Part shown: positions 1 through 9,205 of the stretch, in pieces
How the letters are laid out: each line of letters opens with the position of its first letter
How positions within the stretch are numbered: position 1 is the first letter of the stretch
NCBI GenBank assembly: GCA_012839295.1
Contig: DUNO01000023.1
Span: forward strand, 30,631-94,630
Direction: 5' to 3'
DNA: 64,000 nt
Source: Clostridiales bacterium
GTDB taxonomy: Bacteria > Bacillota > Clostridia > Lachnospirales > Lachnospiraceae
Translations under genes and position numbers: made by a program
The notes under the pieces: model-generated
Told to the model about the DNA's origin: nothing
The model's database searches: none
Seen by the model: the letters and a program-made list of their open reading frames with translations, nothing else

Positions 1-2
1 AG

Positions 3-158
3 GATGCCCGTGAGGAAGGACTTGAGAAGGGGGGTGAGAAAGAAAAACAAGAAATAGCAAGAAACTCCCTGTCCCTAGGGCTGCCGAAGGATGTTATTGC
101 AAAGATCACAGGATTAACGCTACAGGAGATAGAGAATCTTAGTAAGCATGAAGAGTAA
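3..158 (+). CDS. C-terminal fragment (window-truncated) of Rpn/PD-(D/E)XK nuclease family transposase-like protein
   Basis: Frame 3 reads DAREEGLEKGGEKEKQEIARNSLSLGLPKDVIAKITGLTLQEIENLSKHEE*, a typical tail of this family. Confidence 0.65.
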   Translation, partial: DAREEGLEKGGEKEKQEIARNSLSLGLPKDVIAKITGLTLQEIENLSKHEE

Positions 159-209
159 TTAAAAAGCTCCTGTTTCCACTCACTGTTGAAGACCTATAAA
201 TGAACAGCC

Positions 210-1696
210 GAGTGTGTGAAGAAAAGTCTGTAAATGACTTTCTATGATAATTAATTAAGGATCTTGAGTCTGTTTCTACACAGTCCAATCCTTGGATACA
301 CTATAAACAATAACAAAGAGCATGTCAAGAAAACTCTGCATACCAGAGATTCCTGACGTGCTCTTCTCATTTATTAGATTAAATCGGGAGCCTTCCCTCG
401 TACATGATAGAAAGTTCACCATACACTTTACCCCAGTTTCTGAGAGGCATAGTCCATTTCTTTGTTGCCTCAAATGTAGCTAGGTAAAGGGCTTTTAGAA
501 GTGACGTATCGCTCGGAAAGACGCTCCTCTGGCGATTGAGTTTACGGTATGTACTGTTTAGACTTTCTATTGCATTTGTAGTATAAATGACCTTCCTGAC
601 TTCGGCAGAAAACTTGAAAATAGGACTGATTACATCCCAGTTCTTATGCCAGCTTTTCATTGCATTCGGATAGCGCTCATCCCATTTGGTGCAAACTTCA
701 TCCAGTCGGGCAAGTCCGGCTTCTTCTGAAGCTGCATGGTAGATTTTCTTCAGATCAGTTGCGAATTCTTTTTTGTCCTTGTCAGCTACGTATTTCAAGG
801 TATTTCTCACCTGATGTACGATGCAGCGTTGGTATTCAGTGTTCGGGAAGGCCACTACAATGGATTCCTTGATGCCGGTTAGTCCATCTGCACAAAGAAG
901 GAGTATATCCTGTACACCTCGGTTTTTAAGCTCGTTAAGGATACTGAGCCAGTATTTACTGCTCTCATTGGCACCTACCTGTATCGATAATACCTCTTTT
1001 CTACCTTCTTCATTTATACCCAGGATTATGTATGCTGCCAACTTCTTGATGATGCTGTTGTCCCTTACTGAGAAATGTACTGCATCGATGAATACAATCG
1101 GATAAATGCTTGAGAGAGGACGCTTCTGCCACTGCTCAATCTCCGGGAGAAGTTTGTCGGTTATGTCTGATACCATACCTTCACTGACTTCGAAACCGTA
1201 AATATCCTCGATAGTCTCAGAAATCTGGCGTGTTGTCATTCCTTTTGCATACATGGATATGATTTTGTCATCAATCGCAGATATATCTTTCTGTCTTTTC
1301 TTAACAACCTTAGGTTCAAAAGAACTTTCTCGGTCCTGAGGGACATTAATCGTTGCTTCGCCGTATTTACTTCTAATCTGTTTTTGCTTATAACCGTTTC
1401 GAGAGTTCTGGTTTTCGGATCTTTCATATGGATCATAGCCCAGATGATCGTCCATTTCTACTTCAAGCATTTCCTTGATCGTACCACCCAATAGGTCTTT
1501 AAGAGCATCCTGGATATCTTCAGCAGACTGGATGTCGTATTCCTGTAAAAGGGCAGCGATGATATTTTTCTTTCCTTCGGTCATTCTGACCGGTTCACGT
1601 TTTTTTGCCATAATAAAAGGCCTCCTATGATATTTTTATTTTATCATAGAAAGCCTTAGCGAAATACTTATTTTACAGACTTTGTTTCACAGTCTC
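210..1696 (-). mobile_element. IS256-family insertion sequence with terminal inverted repeats and 8-bp target site duplication
   Basis: Left end gagtgtgtgaagaaaagtctgtaaatgactttctatgataa and inverted right end gagactgtgaaacaaagtctgtaaaa...ctttctatgataa; GAACAGCC flanks both sides (202-209 and 1697-1704). Confidence 0.85.
379..1611 (-). CDS. IS256 family (mutator-type) transposase
   Basis: 410 aa ORF with mutator-type transposase motifs (IDAVHFSVRD, CADGLTGIKESI, TTNAIESLNSTYRKLNRQRSVFPSD). Confidence 0.95.
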   Translation of the reverse strand: MAKKREPVRMTEGKKNIIAALLQEYDIQSAEDIQDALKDLLGGTIKEMLEVEMDDHLGYDPYERSENQNSRNGYKQKQIRSKYGEATINVPQDRESSFEPKVVKKRQKDISAIDDKIISMYAKGMTTRQISETIEDIYGFEVSEGMVSDITDKLLPEIEQWQKRPLSSIYPIVFIDAVHFSVRDNSIIKKLAAYIILGINEEGRKEVLSIQVGANESSKYWLSILNELKNRGVQDILLLCADGLTGIKESIVVAFPNTEYQRCIVHQVRNTLKYVADKDKKEFATDLKKIYHAASEEAGLARLDEVCTKWDERYPNAMKSWHKNWDVISPIFKFSAEVRKVIYTTNAIESLNSTYRKLNRQRSVFPSDTSLLKALYLATFEATKKWTMPLRNWGKVYGELSIMYEGRLPI

Positions 1697-1782
1697 GAAC
1701 AGCCCGATAGGATTGTTTACTCACCAGAAAAGTCAAATAATGCCGGGTTTAAAAAATAATTGGCCCTATCGAAAAGGTAGGG

Positions 1783-2646
1783 CTATCCTTTTTGCAGCCT
1801 TTCCACATATGCATTCAATTTCTTAGAAATCCGAAGCCTCTGGAAGATAGAAGCGTAGGCAATCTCATCCATTCCATCAATAAAATTCTGAGGATAATTC
1901 TTGTCCATACCATGGTTTTTCAATAATAAGGCGGCTTTATTATAAGCAATTGCAGCCTCTTCCTCGGAAGGATATTTCCCGACCAGATAATCCCCGTTAA
2001 TATGTATTTTTGCCAGGTACATGGTCTCGCCCCGGTTCTGTATTTTAGTAACCCCGTGATATTGGTTTATAACCTTGATATTATGATAGCTGAAATCATG
2101 GTCGTCCCCATTAACAAAGATATAATCCTTTCCGGCAACACCATAATTCTTTATCCCATACCTGGATAAGATGTTAACCTGCATTCCGTAATAGGATACA
2201 AAAAGGTGTCCGCCCCGCTTGATAATCTTATGGCTGGCATAGAAGAAAAGGTCATCCGCATCAAACCTGTAACAGGTGTCTTGATCCACATAATATAGGA
2301 AGTAACGCTTCTTTATATAAATGGGATTCTTAAAATATATCTTATTATCCCTGAAATTGACCAATACAATCCACTTGTCAAAAGGCAGTATGCAGCCATG
2401 GGGATAATCCTTGGAAAGATGATCCCCATAGGAAATACCTCCATGCAGAAAGTTTGCACTGGAAACATCCCCGGGCGAGCTGGCGGAAGACCCTGACAAA
2501 ATGTCAGCAGCAAGCAGATAAGCCTGATGGGCAAGCCCTTCCTCAGGATAACTTCCCAGGCTGATATGCTTTCCCCTATAGGTAATGGACGCCCGATAAT
2601 AGGTGGTACCATTTTTCTTTTTAGCAAGAAATACTCCAGGTAACAT
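1783..2646 (-). CDS. Protein with two AP2-like DNA-binding segments flanking a degenerate HNH-like core
   Basis: N-term PGVFLAKKKNGTTYYRASITYRGKHISLGSYPEEGLAHQAY and C-term YHGVTKIQNRGETMYLAKIHINGDYLVGKYPSEEEAAIAYNKAA resemble AP2 repeats; middle KDYIFVNGDDHDFSYHNIKVI resembles an HNH NGD..DN..NL segment. Confidence 0.6.
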   Translation of the reverse strand: MLPGVFLAKKKNGTTYYRASITYRGKHISLGSYPEEGLAHQAYLLAADILSGSSASSPGDVSSANFLHGGISYGDHLSKDYPHGCILPFDKWIVLVNFRDNKIYFKNPIYIKKRYFLYYVDQDTCYRFDADDLFFYASHKIIKRGGHLFVSYYGMQVNILSRYGIKNYGVAGKDYIFVNGDDHDFSYHNIKVINQYHGVTKIQNRGETMYLAKIHINGDYLVGKYPSEEEAAIAYNKAALLLKNHGMDKNYPQNFIDGMDEIAYASIFQRLRISKKLNAYVERLQKG

Positions 2647-2652
2647 TCAAGT

Positions 2653-2764
2653 CTCCCCCTCCTTCTTCTTCTTCTTCTGGGAGGCTTTGGCCTCCTTTTT
2701 TGGAAACTATGACCTCCTCTTTTTGGAAACTATGATCTCCCCTTTTTTTGAGAATATGCCTCCG
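2653..2764 (-). repeat. Tandem GGAGG-loop-(C/T)(C/T)TCC hairpin array immediately upstream of the AP2-like CDS
   Basis: Minus strand: GGGGAGATCATAGTTTCC AAAAAG AGGAGGTCATAGTTTCC AAAAA AGGAGGCCAAAGCCTCC CAGAAGAAGAAGAAGAA GGAGGGGGAG acttga ATG. Confidence 0.75.
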
Positions 2765-3114
2765 AACAGCAAACGAAGCAAATTTTGATCATTTCAATTT
2801 AAATATAGCAGATAAAATAAATGTGCGCAAGGCGAATGAAAATCGACAATAATTGTTAACGAATTATTACGTTCCGTTTGTGTAGAATCGCTAGCTTTTT
2901 GCCTGAAAAACGTACTAAAGCAGTAGAATATGTATAAATTACCAGATTGAAGAGTAAAATATTTAATATATAGTTAATAATTTGTTAAAATTCGCTTGTA
3001 CATTTTTTACATGGGAACAGCAGAAAACACAACCCATAATTGTTACAATATACCATTGCTGGAAGATGATGGTTAATAATTATCGTACCAAATAACGAAA
3101 ATGGGCTTACGTTA

Positions 3115-3143
3115 TTGACACAAAAATATCCTTTGCCTATAAT
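3115..3143 (+). promoter_or_regulatory. Sigma-A-type promoter upstream of the cell wall hydrolase gene
   Basis: TTGACA (3115-3120), 17-nt spacer, TATAAT (3138-3143). Confidence 0.75.
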
Positions 3144-3225
3144 GCATGATAGCGTCATTGAGTATTACAAAAAATGGAAAATCAAACAGAAATGGAATTT
3201 GCATTTCTAGAAAAGAGGAAAGAGT

Positions 3226-4155
3226 ATGACATTGATATATTCGTTTCTTCAAAAGAGAAAAATGCATGACAACCAACATGGAATTATAACGGTTGTTGTT
3301 GCATATGTATTATCTGCTGCAATGCTGGTATTGGGTTCGGATGCTTTTTATAACATCAATTCAGCAGCGGCCGGGATAAGCATGGATACTGAAGAAGAAA
3401 CAGAAGTAGTAAGGATGGAGGGTATATCCCTGTTGAACAGCACGGATGGATCATCGCCATTACTACAGACGGCACTAATTAATCCCTATCAGCTTGAGGA
3501 GGGCACTTACCCAGGAGGTCTGGCAGCTACGGAAGATTCCGGAATATCTGCCGGGGCAGATACCTTGGAATATGAGGACACCATAAGTCTTTTAGGTACC
3601 TCCGTAACGGAGGATGAATATCAGCCGTTTATGGAAAATCTCCAGAATTATGTCGCCGAGAGAAAAGCAAGTGAAGCGGCAAAGGAGAAAAAGGCGGCGA
3701 AAAAAGAAAAGGCAGCAAAGGAAATTGAAAGTCTGACAGTAAAGGTAGCCTCCTCATCAAAGGCCATAAAGGTAACAAAGGCAGAGGTGGCAATGCTGGA
3801 ACGCATTGTAGAGGCGGAAGCAGGCGGCGAGGACACGGTCGGAAAAATATTGGTGGCAAACGTTATCTTTAACCGGATCGTAAATAAAGAATTCCCTAAT
3901 AGCGTAGAAGGAGTTATTTTCCAGAAAAGTCAAGGTAAGTATCAATTTTCACCGGTTAAGAACGGGCGTTATTGGTCTGTGAAGGTTTCTGATGAGACAG
4001 AGAAAGCAGTTGAGAGAGCATTATCAGGTGAGGACTATTCTGAAGGCGCCCTGTATTTTGTTGCAAGAAAGAAAACAACCTCATCAAATATAAAGTGGTT
4101 CGATAACAACCTGGACCGTCTGTTTAAACACGGCGGCCATGAGTTTTACCGTTAA
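3226..4155 (+). CDS. Cell wall hydrolase, SleB/CwlJ-like (Hydrolase_2)
   Basis: C-term MLERIVEAEAGGEDTVGKILVANVIFNRI...QFSPVKNGRY...ALYFVARK...FKHGGHEFYR; N-terminal membrane anchor. Confidence 0.85.
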   Translation: MTLIYSFLQKRKMHDNQHGIITVVVAYVLSAAMLVLGSDAFYNINSAAAGISMDTEEETEVVRMEGISLLNSTDGSSPLLQTALINPYQLEEGTYPGGLAATEDSGISAGADTLEYEDTISLLGTSVTEDEYQPFMENLQNYVAERKASEAAKEKKAAKKEKAAKEIESLTVKVASSSKAIKVTKAEVAMLERIVEAEAGGEDTVGKILVANVIFNRIVNKEFPNSVEGVIFQKSQGKYQFSPVKNGRYWSVKVSDETEKAVERALSGEDYSEGALYFVARKKTTSSNIKWFDNNLDRLFKHGGHEFYR

Positions 4156-4317
4156 AAAAGACACGAATTTTATCCCCGGAGCTATTGTAACGAAGGAATA
4201 GGCATGTTATAATACAACAAAACTTGCCCCGGGTTAAGAGCCTGCCTGGCATCTATTTATACTAGTAGGTACGGAGCGGGCTCTTGCTCTTTGGCAGTGA
4301 ACTATTAGAAAAGAGGA

Positions 4318-5817
4318 TTGGAATGTATGGAGCTAATGTATAGGAGTACCAGAGATTCAGAAAAAAGAGTGACAGCTTCCCAGGCTGTACTTCAGGGCTT
4401 ATCTTCGGACGGAGGCCTTTTTGTTCCTGAGACTTTACCGGTTCTTGGGAACACAATAGATGAGTTGGCCGAAATGGATTACCGTGAGCTGGCTTATGAA
4501 GTAATGAAGCTCTTTTTAACGGATTATACGGAGGAGGAGCTAAAGGATTGTATCAACAAGGCATATGATAATAAATTTGATACACCTGAGATTGCACCTG
4601 TAAAGCAGGTAGGACAGGCCTATTACCTGGAGTTGTTCCATGGTGCAACCATTGCCTTTAAGGATATGGCCTTATCTATATTGCCCCATTTGCTGACAAA
4701 GGCGGCAAAGAAGAACCAGGTCAAAGAGGAAATCGTAATTCTCACAGCTACCTCGGGAGATACCGGAAAAGCCGCTCTGGCAGGCTTTGCTGATGTGGAA
4801 GGAACAAAGATTATCGTATTCTACCCGAAGGATGGTGTCAGCAGCGTCCAGGAGAAACAAATGGTTACGCAGCAGGGTGCGAATACAGAGGTAATCGGGA
4901 TTCTTGGCAACTTTGATGACGCCCAGACCGGAGTCAAGATGATGTTCAACAACACGGAGCTGGCCGGGAAGCTTAAAAGTGCCGGTTACCTGTTCTCCTC
5001 TGCTAATTCCATCAATATCGGCAGACTGGTTCCGCAGATCGTATATTATGTGCATTCCTACGTTGATTTATATAAGAAGAAACAGATTGAAAAGGGAGAA
5101 AAGGTTAACTTCGTAGTACCGACAGGCAACTTTGGCAACATTCTTGCGGGCTATTATGCAAAGCAACTGGGAATCCCGGTGAACAAGCTGATCTGCGCTT
5201 CCAATGAGAATAAAGTATTATTTGATTTCTTCCAGACAGGAAGCTATAACCGCAACCGTGAGTTTATCCTGACACAATCCCCGTCCATGGATATTCTGGT
5301 CTCCAGCAACCTGGAACGTCTTATTTACCAGATTGCAGGCGGTGATTCTGAGAAAACGGCCGGATTTATGAAGGCGTTACAGGGTCAGGGCATTTACGAG
5401 ATTACAGAGGAAATGAAGGCTAATCTGGAAGGCTTCGTCGGAGGCTGGGCTTCCGAGGAGGAGACGAGGGAAGCGATCCATAGGACTTATACCGAAAATA
5501 ACTATGTGATCGATACCCATACTGCAGTTGCCGCAAGTGTCTATGACAAATATATAAAAGAGACCGGGGATACAAGCAAGACGGTAATTGTGTCAACGGC
5601 CAGTCCATATAAATTCGCCAATAGTGTTCTTGGAGCACTTAAGGTAGGGGATATCCCTGAGGATGACTACGCGCAGGCCATTCTTCTGAAGGAAGTATCC
5701 AAAATAGAGATACCGGAGGCAGTAGAAGAGCTCCGCACAGCTCCGGTATTGCACAAAAAGGTATGTGAAATTAGTCAGATGCAGGAATTGGTAGAGAGGT
5801 TATTAAAAATAATCTAA
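4318..5817 (+). CDS. thrC: Threonine synthase
   Basis: MYRSTRDSEKRVTASQAVLQGLSSDGGLFVPE, ELFHGATIAFKDMALSILPHLL, LTATSGDTGKAALAGF PLP motif. Confidence 0.95.
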   Translation: MECMELMYRSTRDSEKRVTASQAVLQGLSSDGGLFVPETLPVLGNTIDELAEMDYRELAYEVMKLFLTDYTEEELKDCINKAYDNKFDTPEIAPVKQVGQAYYLELFHGATIAFKDMALSILPHLLTKAAKKNQVKEEIVILTATSGDTGKAALAGFADVEGTKIIVFYPKDGVSSVQEKQMVTQQGANTEVIGILGNFDDAQTGVKMMFNNTELAGKLKSAGYLFSSANSINIGRLVPQIVYYVHSYVDLYKKKQIEKGEKVNFVVPTGNFGNILAGYYAKQLGIPVNKLICASNENKVLFDFFQTGSYNRNREFILTQSPSMDILVSSNLERLIYQIAGGDSEKTAGFMKALQGQGIYEITEEMKANLEGFVGGWASEEETREAIHRTYTENNYVIDTHTAVAASVYDKYIKETGDTSKTVIVSTASPYKFANSVLGALKVGDIPEDDYAQAILLKEVSKIEIPEAVEELRTAPVLHKKVCEISQMQELVERLLKII

Positions 5818-5994
5818 TTATGACAAATGCCTGACATAAATTTGACACATACAAAGCGCATATTATACACATGGTCAACGCAATCCTCGGAGAGCTGATT
5901 GACTAAAGGTATAATCGACCCAGGCAGGGTGCTTGTGATGGTTTTAGAAAAAAGATTAGATGGTAAATTATCCGAGAATATACGGATAAAAGAC

Positions 5995-6023
5995 TTGACC
6001 TTTTTTTCCATTATTGTTATAAT
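5995..6023 (+). promoter_or_regulatory. Sigma-A-type promoter for the S-layer-like gene
   Basis: TTGACC, 17-nt spacer, TATAAT; ~125 nt leader ending in aaggagg SD. Confidence 0.75.
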
Positions 6024-6153
6024 CATCTTGTTATTGGACAGATTATATTAGTACGTCACTTGTTCTGTCTTTATAGGGCTCATAAGTCTTATGAAGGTGG
6101 GGAGGGCGGATAATATAACACCAAACCATATATTTTAAGGAGGAAGTAAGAAT

Positions 6154-8868
6154 ATGAAGAAGAATTTCTTTAAGAAGTTGTCCTTCGTTATGGCGTTAGC
6201 GATGATTATTTCAGTTATCGCTCCTGCTGCCGGCGCATTAGCTGCTACAGGATTAAGATTAAACGCTACATCCAAGACATTAATGCTTGGAGAAAATAAT
6301 ACGTACAACTTCAACGCACTCGGTAAGACAAAAGGCGCTACCGAGAAATGGACAACATCCAACGCAAAAATTGCAGCGGTAAATGCTAAGAATGGTGTTG
6401 TAACAGCTAAGGCTGTTGGTAAAGCTACCATTACAGCAACTGTTACTAACGCAAAGAAGACTGTTACTAAGAAGCTTACCGCAAAGGTAACTGTTGGTGA
6501 CAGCATTAAGTCACTCGAAATCGTTGCTCCTGCTAATGCAGCTGATTTAGCTAAATTAGAGGTTGGAACTGATTATGACTTCAACAGAACCTTCGAAACA
6601 ATGGGCGGTTCTAAGACAAAGACATCAAACATTACTGTTTGGTTCGTTAACGATGCACCTGCTACACTTGCTAAGGCTGGCGAGACAGATGGTGCTACAA
6701 TCGACACAGCTGGTGTATTCAAGGCTGAAAAGGCTGGCGAGTATACAATCACTGCAAGAGCATTCAGATACAAGGCTCAGTATGAGGCTTGGGTAAAGGC
6801 TGGTTCTAACGCAGATGATACTAAGTACATCAAGGCTTCTAACAGTGTTAAGGTGACTGTACTTAACGCGGTTAAGGAAGTTAAGCAGGTTAATACAAAC
6901 ACATTCACAGTAGAGTTTGCTGGTCCGGTAAAAGATCTTACACAAACTTCCGCTTCTGTATACCAGGTTTTAAGTGGTACAAATGTTACTGCAGGCTTAG
7001 TGCAGATTAAGTCCGTTAAACTGGATGAAGCAGCTACAACTGCAACAGTTGAATTGTTTTCCGATTTTTATCCTGAGGTAACATACAAATTTGTATTTGA
7101 TGGAATGGAAGGTACATTCAAGGCAGCCTCTAACAAAACTGAGGATATTGCAGGACTTGTATTTGACGATTTCACAGTAAATACAACAGTTAATACTGGT
7201 ACTGATTTATTGACTTTTGTGCATGCAGTAAATAAGGATGGTATTATTATCCTGAATGGTGCAGATATTTCAGCAAATTTATCTTTTGAGCTTGCAAGTA
7301 CAGACACGAGCAGGGGTTATGTTGATTCAGCCCTGAGAAGAGCTTATGTTTATAACAGCGGTAACCAGATCACTGTAAAGGCTGTTTTAACTAATTATGT
7401 TAAGAACGCATCTGGTGTATTTGAACCAGTAAGCTTTACTGATTCAGCAGTAGGTACTGGCGTATCATCAAATGTGGATGAAGCTACAATGCAGTTTGCT
7501 GTTAAAACATCACAGCCTACCAGTATTTCCAAGGCTTGGGCTGATGATAAGGTTATAAGTGTAGATGGCAGTTCTTATCAGATCTACGCAAGGTATAAGA
7601 AGACTACAGATTCCAGTACAGATCCGTACACATATACAGCTGATACCACAGTATTCAATTATACATCAAGTGATCCTACAAAGCTTTCTGTTGTTGGAAA
7701 CACAGTGTATGCGATCGCTGCAGGAGCTGTTACTGTAATTGTTAAGAATCTTGACGGAAAAGTTGTAGGAAGCTTTGCGGTGAAGATTAATCCGGAGCCG
7801 GTTCTTGCTTCTGTATCGCTTGATCAACCTTCTGTAACTGTTGGTAATAATGCTAATGTTGGTGAAGTAAAGCAGATTTCCGTTACTGCATATAATCAGA
7901 CAGGTACAGTAATATATACAGGTGCTACAATTAGTGATATTAGAACTACACAGGCCGGAGCACCAAGCGTAACCGCTAATGGTATGAAAATTACTGTTCA
8001 TGCACGTAATGGTGCAGCTGTAGGCTATTATCAGTATACTGCTATAGTAAGCTATACATCACCGGTTAGTCAGACTGTAGTAACCAGAGGGATTTCCTTT
8101 GGTGTTAATGTTGGAGATAGCAGTACCCCTAACAGTAATGCAACAAGGGCGACCGGCTATGCGGTAGCAGTTGAGGAACGTGATGGTTCTGCTAATGTTG
8201 AGCAGTACATTGCTAAGTCAGGTGTAGATTTCAAAGACTTAAAAGCTGCAAAACAATACAAAGTTGCTGTATATGCCGTAAATGCAGCTGGGTTGAGAGT
8301 TGATGAATTGGATGATACTAAGTATGAGGCTGCAGTTAAATTAGGCAATCTTAATATTTCCAATGCAGCTGGAAATACCTTTAATGCTTCAACTATCACC
8401 TCTAGTGCAGTAGTTGTTTCAAAGAAGGTTGGTGTCTATAATGTAACCGCTACTGTAACTGGATCTGGAATTACAACCGCAGATAAAGGAAAGCTTAATA
8501 CTATTGATCTTCCCACAAAATCAGCCGGTACTTTATTGAATGCGACAAGCTTTAATTTAACCAGTGGATATGTTTTGGGTCAAACTGTGGCTTATGCAGT
8601 AGATGGTAACGTTTATAACACGGTTAAAACTGTTGTAGAGAAGGCATTAAACTTAACAGTTACTCAGGGCGAGAATGTATATGCAGTATCTGCTGGTGAT
8701 ATTGTTGAGGTTAAGGGTATTAATGGCGGAGTATTAAGAACTATTACAAATGAGTCAGCAGTAAAGGGAAGTATGTATATTAGCCAGGTTACTGTTTATC
8801 TGACAGTTAATGACGGTATAACTAAAGAATTTACCTTTGATATCAATAAGTCTATCTCTGTTAAATAA
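6154..8868 (+). CDS. S-layer-like secreted protein with bacterial Ig-like (Big_2) domain
   Basis: Signal peptide MKKNFFKKLSFVMALAMIISVIAPAAGALAA then LRLNATSKTLMLGENNTYNFNALGKTK...GVVTAKAVGKATITATVT; Lys/Ala/Thr/Val-rich 904 aa. Confidence 0.75.
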   Translation: MKKNFFKKLSFVMALAMIISVIAPAAGALAATGLRLNATSKTLMLGENNTYNFNALGKTKGATEKWTTSNAKIAAVNAKNGVVTAKAVGKATITATVTNAKKTVTKKLTAKVTVGDSIKSLEIVAPANAADLAKLEVGTDYDFNRTFETMGGSKTKTSNITVWFVNDAPATLAKAGETDGATIDTAGVFKAEKAGEYTITARAFRYKAQYEAWVKAGSNADDTKYIKASNSVKVTVLNAVKEVKQVNTNTFTVEFAGPVKDLTQTSASVYQVLSGTNVTAGLVQIKSVKLDEAATTATVELFSDFYPEVTYKFVFDGMEGTFKAASNKTEDIAGLVFDDFTVNTTVNTGTDLLTFVHAVNKDGIIILNGADISANLSFELASTDTSRGYVDSALRRAYVYNSGNQITVKAVLTNYVKNASGVFEPVSFTDSAVGTGVSSNVDEATMQFAVKTSQPTSISKAWADDKVISVDGSSYQIYARYKKTTDSSTDPYTYTADTTVFNYTSSDPTKLSVVGNTVYAIAAGAVTVIVKNLDGKVVGSFAVKINPEPVLASVSLDQPSVTVGNNANVGEVKQISVTAYNQTGTVIYTGATISDIRTTQAGAPSVTANGMKITVHARNGAAVGYYQYTAIVSYTSPVSQTVVTRGISFGVNVGDSSTPNSNATRATGYAVAVEERDGSANVEQYIAKSGVDFKDLKAAKQYKVAVYAVNAAGLRVDELDDTKYEAAVKLGNLNISNAAGNTFNASTITSSAVVVSKKVGVYNVTATVTGSGITTADKGKLNTIDLPTKSAGTLLNATSFNLTSGYVLGQTVAYAVDGNVYNTVKTVVEKALNLTVTQGENVYAVSAGDIVEVKGINGGVLRTITNESAVKGSMYISQVTVYLTVNDGITKEFTFDINKSISVK

Positions 8869-8896
8869 GTATATGTAATTAAATAGTTATATGCAA

Positions 8897-8928
8897 GAAA
8901 ACCGGATCAATTTATTGATCCGGTTTTC
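8897..8928 (+). terminator. Intrinsic terminator after S-layer-like gene
   Basis: gaaaaccggatcaa-tt-tattgatccggttttc hairpin. Confidence 0.75.
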
Positions 8929-8933
8929 GGTAT

Positions 8934-9135
8934 GTGCATGCCCGATGGGCACACGTTCTAACGGGTGAAAGTCCCCAATCTGTCCGGCAGCCTGCAAAGA
9001 AAAAGTCAGGTGTCAGGGGACATAAATTCGTGAGGTTTGCAGATGATGCAGTTATTCTCTGCAAAAGCAGGGAAAGTGCAGAGCGGACGTTAGAGAACCG
9101 GCTCTGTGTCAATAGTTGGGGTATGATTCTCTGAA
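8934..9135 (+). pseudogene. Collapsed group II intron: 5' domain I remnant fused to reverse transcriptase fragment
   Basis: GTGCATGCCCGATGGGCACACG...ACGGGTGAAAGTCCCCAATC group II intron 5' signature; then HKFVRFADDAVILCKSRESAERTLE, RT YADD-region peptide. Confidence 0.75.
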
Positions 9136-9205
9136 TCCTGCCCATTACTGCATTTAGGGCCATTTTTATATTTCTCTCTATAATACCTGTTTTTGGGCAT
9201 GCGAA

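Noticed and set aside
821-1105. Plus-strand ORFs opposite the IS256 transposase
   Set aside because: Antisense to a well-supported transposase; no independent support.
2603-2788. 61-aa plus-strand ORF
   Set aside because: Runs through the hairpin array in antisense; low-complexity Phe-rich translation.
5870-5945. Possible c-di-GMP-type riboswitch upstream of the S-layer gene
   Set aside because: No recognisable GEMM-I or GEMM-II core; segment lies upstream of the clear promoter.
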